From DASXHD01 sp038239005 (GTDB lineage Bacteria; Myxococcota_A; Polyangia; Polyangiales; Polyangiaceae): DNA of 64,000 nucleotides. The notes below the pieces were generated by a model. The model had not been told where the DNA came from and did not search any database. It worked only from the letters and a program-made list of their open reading frames with translations. Made by a program: the position numbers and the translations under genes. Below are positions 61,451-64,000 of the stretch, one piece after another (within the stretch, counting starts at the first letter, position 1; each line of letters begins with the position of its first letter). The DNA is taken from the NCBI GenBank assembly GCA_038239005.1, contig JBBSFE010000002.1, positions 86,459 through 150,458 of the forward strand. Direction: 5' to 3'.

Positions 61451-63049
61451 ATGCATCCCCTGATGCACGCTTGGCGCTTTGCGGGACTTCTTGTCGTTTT
61501 CACCGTGTCGTCATCGGCGCACGCCTTCACGTTGAGCAGCCTCGTGAGCACGGGGTGTCACGAAGAGATCACGGAGACGGCGCTCCGAAGCGTGCGCGCG
61601 ACGCTCACCACGGCAAACACGATCACACCGACCGAAGACGAGCGCGCGCTCATCGCCGACCTCCCATTCACGCTCGACGCAGACATGCAGGACCTCGCTT
61701 CGGCGTCGCTTCTCGTCGGCGTGCGCGACAACGATTTGAAGGGCCGCTCGCCGGCCGCGCTCGACCAGCTCGCCGCGGTACATGGGAACCCAAACGCACA
61801 AGAAGAACATTGCCTCCGCGCTCCCGAAGACGACGAGCCAGGCGGAAGCGCCGCTGCCATCGCTCGATGCTCGTCGTTCATTCACGACCGCGCAATGTCC
61901 GCTCTCGATGGGCTCGATGGCTCGGGCGTCCCGGATCCGAACATTCGCGACGACATTGCCGTATCCCTCTCTCTTCGCGGCGGCGTCACCGCGCCATTGC
62001 CGGCATTTTGGGTGCGCATCGGTCAGGCCATGCACACGCTCGAAGATGCGTTCGCGCACACGTACCGCACGCCCGATGGGATGGCGATCACGGTCGTGCT
62101 CAATTGGGTCGACCTCGTCGACAAGCAGCTCGACGAAACGCGCGACGGCCCATCGCACAAAGTCGATCTCGACAAATGCAACGCAGGCGACACCGTACGT
62201 AGTCGGAACAAAGCGCTCGCGATCGAAGCGTCTACGAGTCTGCTAGAGACGACCCTCGACCCCACGCTGACGCGCGCCCAAAAATCCGACGCAGTGAACG
62301 TGCTTCTCGCGAAGTATCTCGCGTACTTCCCGGGTTGCACGAGCGACAACGCGTGGTGCAGCGCGGCGGAGAACACCTACACGGCGACCGGTGGTTGCGG
62401 ATGCAACCTCGCAGGCATTCATGGCAGCTCGCTTGCGACGCTCGCGTTTGGCGCATTCGTCGTCATCGCGATCGCGCGCAAACGCCGTCGCAACGCCGCC
62501 GCTGGTGCATTGTTCCTCGTGCTCGTTGCGTCACCCGCGCGCGCCGACGAACAAGTCGAAGCAAAAAAAGAAGCCGTCCACCAAGACCATCCGTTCGCGA
62601 TCGCAGCGACGTTCGACGGTTCGATCATCGACCCAGCCGCAGCCGCGTCGCTCGGAGTGCGCTTTCGCGTGAACGACAGAATCGTCCTCGGTCTCGATGC
62701 CGAGCTCAACGCCTGGTACGGCGTCAACAACGGACGCTTCGAGCTCGGGGCTGCGAGCCTATACGCGACTGGTATTTACCGTTTTCCAATGCGATTCGAG
62801 CGCGTCAACTTGCGAACGACGATCAACATCGGCGCTTCTTACGAGCTGCTCTCGCTCTATGGCGTCCCATCCGGCAGCGTTGGTTTTTTCGTCGGTGCGT
62901 ATCCGCTCGGCATCGAGTGGCGCCTCTCGGGGCGCGTGTTCATCATCTTCAATCCGCTCGGCGTGGGAATTCCGATCCCGCACCTCACGGGCGTTCCGTT
63001 CGCGTATCCGCAATTCAGGACGCAGCTGGGCGTGGAGATCGCCTTTTAG
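61451..63049 (+). CDS. Fusion-like protein: S1-P1/phospholipase-C-like domain, MYXO-CTERM tail, outer-membrane beta-barrel
   Basis: A 532-residue secreted protein. A signal peptide (ending SSAHAF) leads to a helical domain (about 27-300) with GCHEEITETA, the metal-type motif MHTLEDAFAHTYR and other His/Asp pairs, as in zinc-dependent phospholipase C/S1-P1 nucleases. Residues 314-347 read GGCGC, a hydrophobic helix (TLAFGAFVVIAIA) and RKRRR, the layout of a MYXO-CTERM sorting tail. Directly after comes a second leader-like stretch (AGALFLVLVASPARADEQ) and a beta-barrel of about 150 residues. It reads as two secreted proteins joined without a stop. Confidence 0.78.
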   Translation: MHPLMHAWRFAGLLVVFTVSSSAHAFTLSSLVSTGCHEEITETALRSVRATLTTANTITPTEDERALIADLPFTLDADMQDLASASLLVGVRDNDLKGRSPAALDQLAAVHGNPNAQEEHCLRAPEDDEPGGSAAAIARCSSFIHDRAMSALDGLDGSGVPDPNIRDDIAVSLSLRGGVTAPLPAFWVRIGQAMHTLEDAFAHTYRTPDGMAITVVLNWVDLVDKQLDETRDGPSHKVDLDKCNAGDTVRSRNKALAIEASTSLLETTLDPTLTRAQKSDAVNVLLAKYLAYFPGCTSDNAWCSAAENTYTATGGCGCNLAGIHGSSLATLAFGAFVVIAIARKRRRNAAAGALFLVLVASPARADEQVEAKKEAVHQDHPFAIAATFDGSIIDPAAAASLGVRFRVNDRIVLGLDAELNAWYGVNNGRFELGAASLYATGIYRFPMRFERVNLRTTINIGASYELLSLYGVPSGSVGFFVGAYPLGIEWRLSGRVFIIFNPLGVGIPIPHLTGVPFAYPQFRTQLGVEIAF

Positions 63050-63065
63050 ACGCGCGCGCACATGA

Positions 63066-64000
63066 TCACTCGACCTCGAAGCCGCCAGCGCGCCACGCCT
63101 TCATGCCGCCTTCGAGCGCGGTCGCGCGCATGAAGCCGAGCTCGCGAAGCGTTGCTGCGGCGAGCGTCGAGATTTTTCCGATTTCGCAATAGACGACGAT
63201 GCGAGCCGTGGGGTCGGGCAGCGCCTGGTCGACGCGAAGCTCGAGCTGCCCGCGCGGAAGGTGACGCGCGGTCGGGATGTGCCCGTCGTCGTAGGCTTCT
63301 TTTTCGCGCACATCGAGCACGACGAGATCGCGTGCATTCTGCACGAGTCGGGTGCTCAAATCCGCGAGCGCCATGAACGGCACGACGGCCGACGCTTGTG
63401 CGAGGAGCTGATGGACGGTTTTGCCGCCGCTCATGTTCGTGCGCAGCGCTTCGGTGATGTGCGTCGGTGCCGTGAGATTGAGCTCGCGCATCGTCCGCGT
63501 GAACTCGGCGCGTTCGCGCTTTTGCAATCGCGGGTTGTCCGAGAGCTCGCGCGCGATGGTCGACTCGCCGAGGCCTTTGTAGTCGTGCGCGGGATGAACC
63601 TTCGTCGCTGGGTCGAGCTTGAGGATCGACTCGAAGAGGCTGTCGTAGAGTTGATTCGGATCACCTGTTGGCAAGTCGGTGCGACCCGTTCCGCCGATGA
63701 GGAGCGTGTCACCCGTGAAAAGCCGATCACCGGCGAGGAGACACATCGAATCGCGCGTGTGCCCTGGCGTGTGAATCGCGCGGAGATGGAGCGTGCCGAT
63801 GGCGAGCATGTCTCCGTCGTCGAGTCTGAGCTTGACGAACGGCGCGGGGCTGTCCTTGTGCATGACGACGGGAACATCGAGCTCCTTCGCGAGCTCGAGC
63901 GTCGCCGAGAAATGATCCGCGTGCGTGTGCGTGTCGACGACGTATCGAATGCGAATGCCGGCGCGCGTGGCGAGCGATCGATAGTGATCGACCTGTCGCA
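63066..64000 (-). CDS. MBL-fold hydrolase with rhodanese domain (partial, N-terminus beyond window)
   Basis: A metallo-beta-lactamase-fold hydrolase joined to a C-terminal rhodanese. About 311 codons are visible and the frame is open to base 64000, so the N-terminus is cut. Zinc motif HTHADH in RYVVDTHTHADHFSATLELA, then IHTPGHTRDSMCLLAGD, FTGDTLLIGGTGRTDLP and VHPAHDYKG. The rhodanese part carries VLDVREKEAYDDGHIPTARH with the active-site Cys in IVVYCEIGKISTLA. This layout matches persulfide dioxygenase/BlhA-like enzymes that handle sulfide and persulfides. It follows the fusion gene by 16 bp on the opposite strand. Confidence 0.92.
   Translation of the reverse strand, partial: RQVDHYRSLATRAGIRIRYVVDTHTHADHFSATLELAKELDVPVVMHKDSPAPFVKLRLDDGDMLAIGTLHLRAIHTPGHTRDSMCLLAGDRLFTGDTLLIGGTGRTDLPTGDPNQLYDSLFESILKLDPATKVHPAHDYKGLGESTIARELSDNPRLQKRERAEFTRTMRELNLTAPTHITEALRTNMSGGKTVHQLLAQASAVVPFMALADLSTRLVQNARDLVVLDVREKEAYDDGHIPTARHLPRGQLELRVDQALPDPTARIVVYCEIGKISTLAAATLRELGFMRATALEGGMKAWRAGGFEVE

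Overview
The window looks like a chromosomal stretch of a Myxococcota bacterium, most likely of the Polyangia type. This is inferred, not searched. The signs are G/C-rich codon third positions, about two dozen predicted secreted lipoproteins (many with Asp/Ala/Gly/Ser-rich linkers after the lipobox), three eukaryotic-type Ser/Thr kinases, a MYXO-CTERM-like tripartite tail, and many genes that overlap by the four bases ATGA or GTGA. I see no rRNA, tRNA, CRISPR array, insertion sequence, prophage or replication origin.

Layout. 1-7.3 kb: an acyl-CoA dehydrogenase cut by the window edge, a Cys-rich lipoprotein, a frameshifted TPR gene, and a minus-strand operon of lipoprotein, Ser/Thr kinase and kinase-associated membrane protein. 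A beta-helix lipoprotein runs the other way. 7.3-9.4 kb: a four-Cys protein and an arylsulfotransferase-like lipoprotein whose start codons abut back to back. 9.5-13.6 kb: a plus-strand membrane-stress cluster (GlsB/YeaQ-like, AI-2E/PerM-family, Gcr-family, glycine zipper, small membrane protein). 13.6-21.6 kb: a lipoprotein and a membrane-anchored phytochelatin-synthase-like papain-fold enzyme, a 749-residue polytopic membrane protein, a remnant of an endosialidase-type chaperone tail, two lipoproteins, an SDR protein lacking YxxxK, and a 3D-domain protein. 21.6-23.1 kb: decaying Cys-rich lipoprotein genes.

23.1-30.3 kb is regulatory: an anti-sigma/ECF sigma pair, a divergent Ser/Thr kinase with DWG in place of DFG, YaeQ, a class II glutamine amidotransferase, a large soluble hybrid histidine kinase and an overlapping MetE-core protein. 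30.4-41 kb: a DUF4139 lipoprotein with a Gly-rich insert, a PlsC-type acyltransferase, a C39-like lipoprotein, an MFS transporter overlapping an EEP phosphodiesterase, a PD40-type lipoprotein pseudogene, several lipoproteins, a spermidine-synthase-like protein, the third kinase, and a lysozyme-like lipoprotein. 41-47.4 kb: a ferredoxin-reductase-type flavoprotein, an overlapping operon of glycosyltransferase, aldo/keto-reductase-like pseudoenzyme and membrane metallophosphoesterase, then a lipase-like hydrolase overlapping an unknown gene.

47.5-54.1 kb: a tail-anchored protein, a TauD-type dioxygenase, an overlapping operon of DUF4398 lipoprotein, OmpA-family lipoprotein and four-domain S1 protein, an OsmC protein, a 60-residue basic protein, and a lipoprotein joining a DUF1906-like domain to an exact seven-repeat propeller. 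54.1-64 kb: a minus-strand run (zinc metallopeptidase, intact aldo/keto reductase, PhyH dioxygenase, exported methyltransferase), a FadL-type outer-membrane protein with a lipoprotein, a quinone-reductase-type MDR, a small lipoprotein, a 532-residue protein that reads as two secreted proteins fused in frame, and a metallo-beta-lactamase/rhodanese protein cut by the window end.

No single locus is clearly a known system. Most of the gene content concerns the cell envelope and signal transduction. The best candidates for new biology are the MYXO-CTERM/beta-barrel fusion, the pseudo-aldo/keto reductase locked in a glycosyltransferase operon, the lipoprotein with a glycoside-hydrolase-like domain and a seven-bladed lectin propeller, and the coupling of an S1 RNA-binding protein to an OmpA-type lipoprotein.
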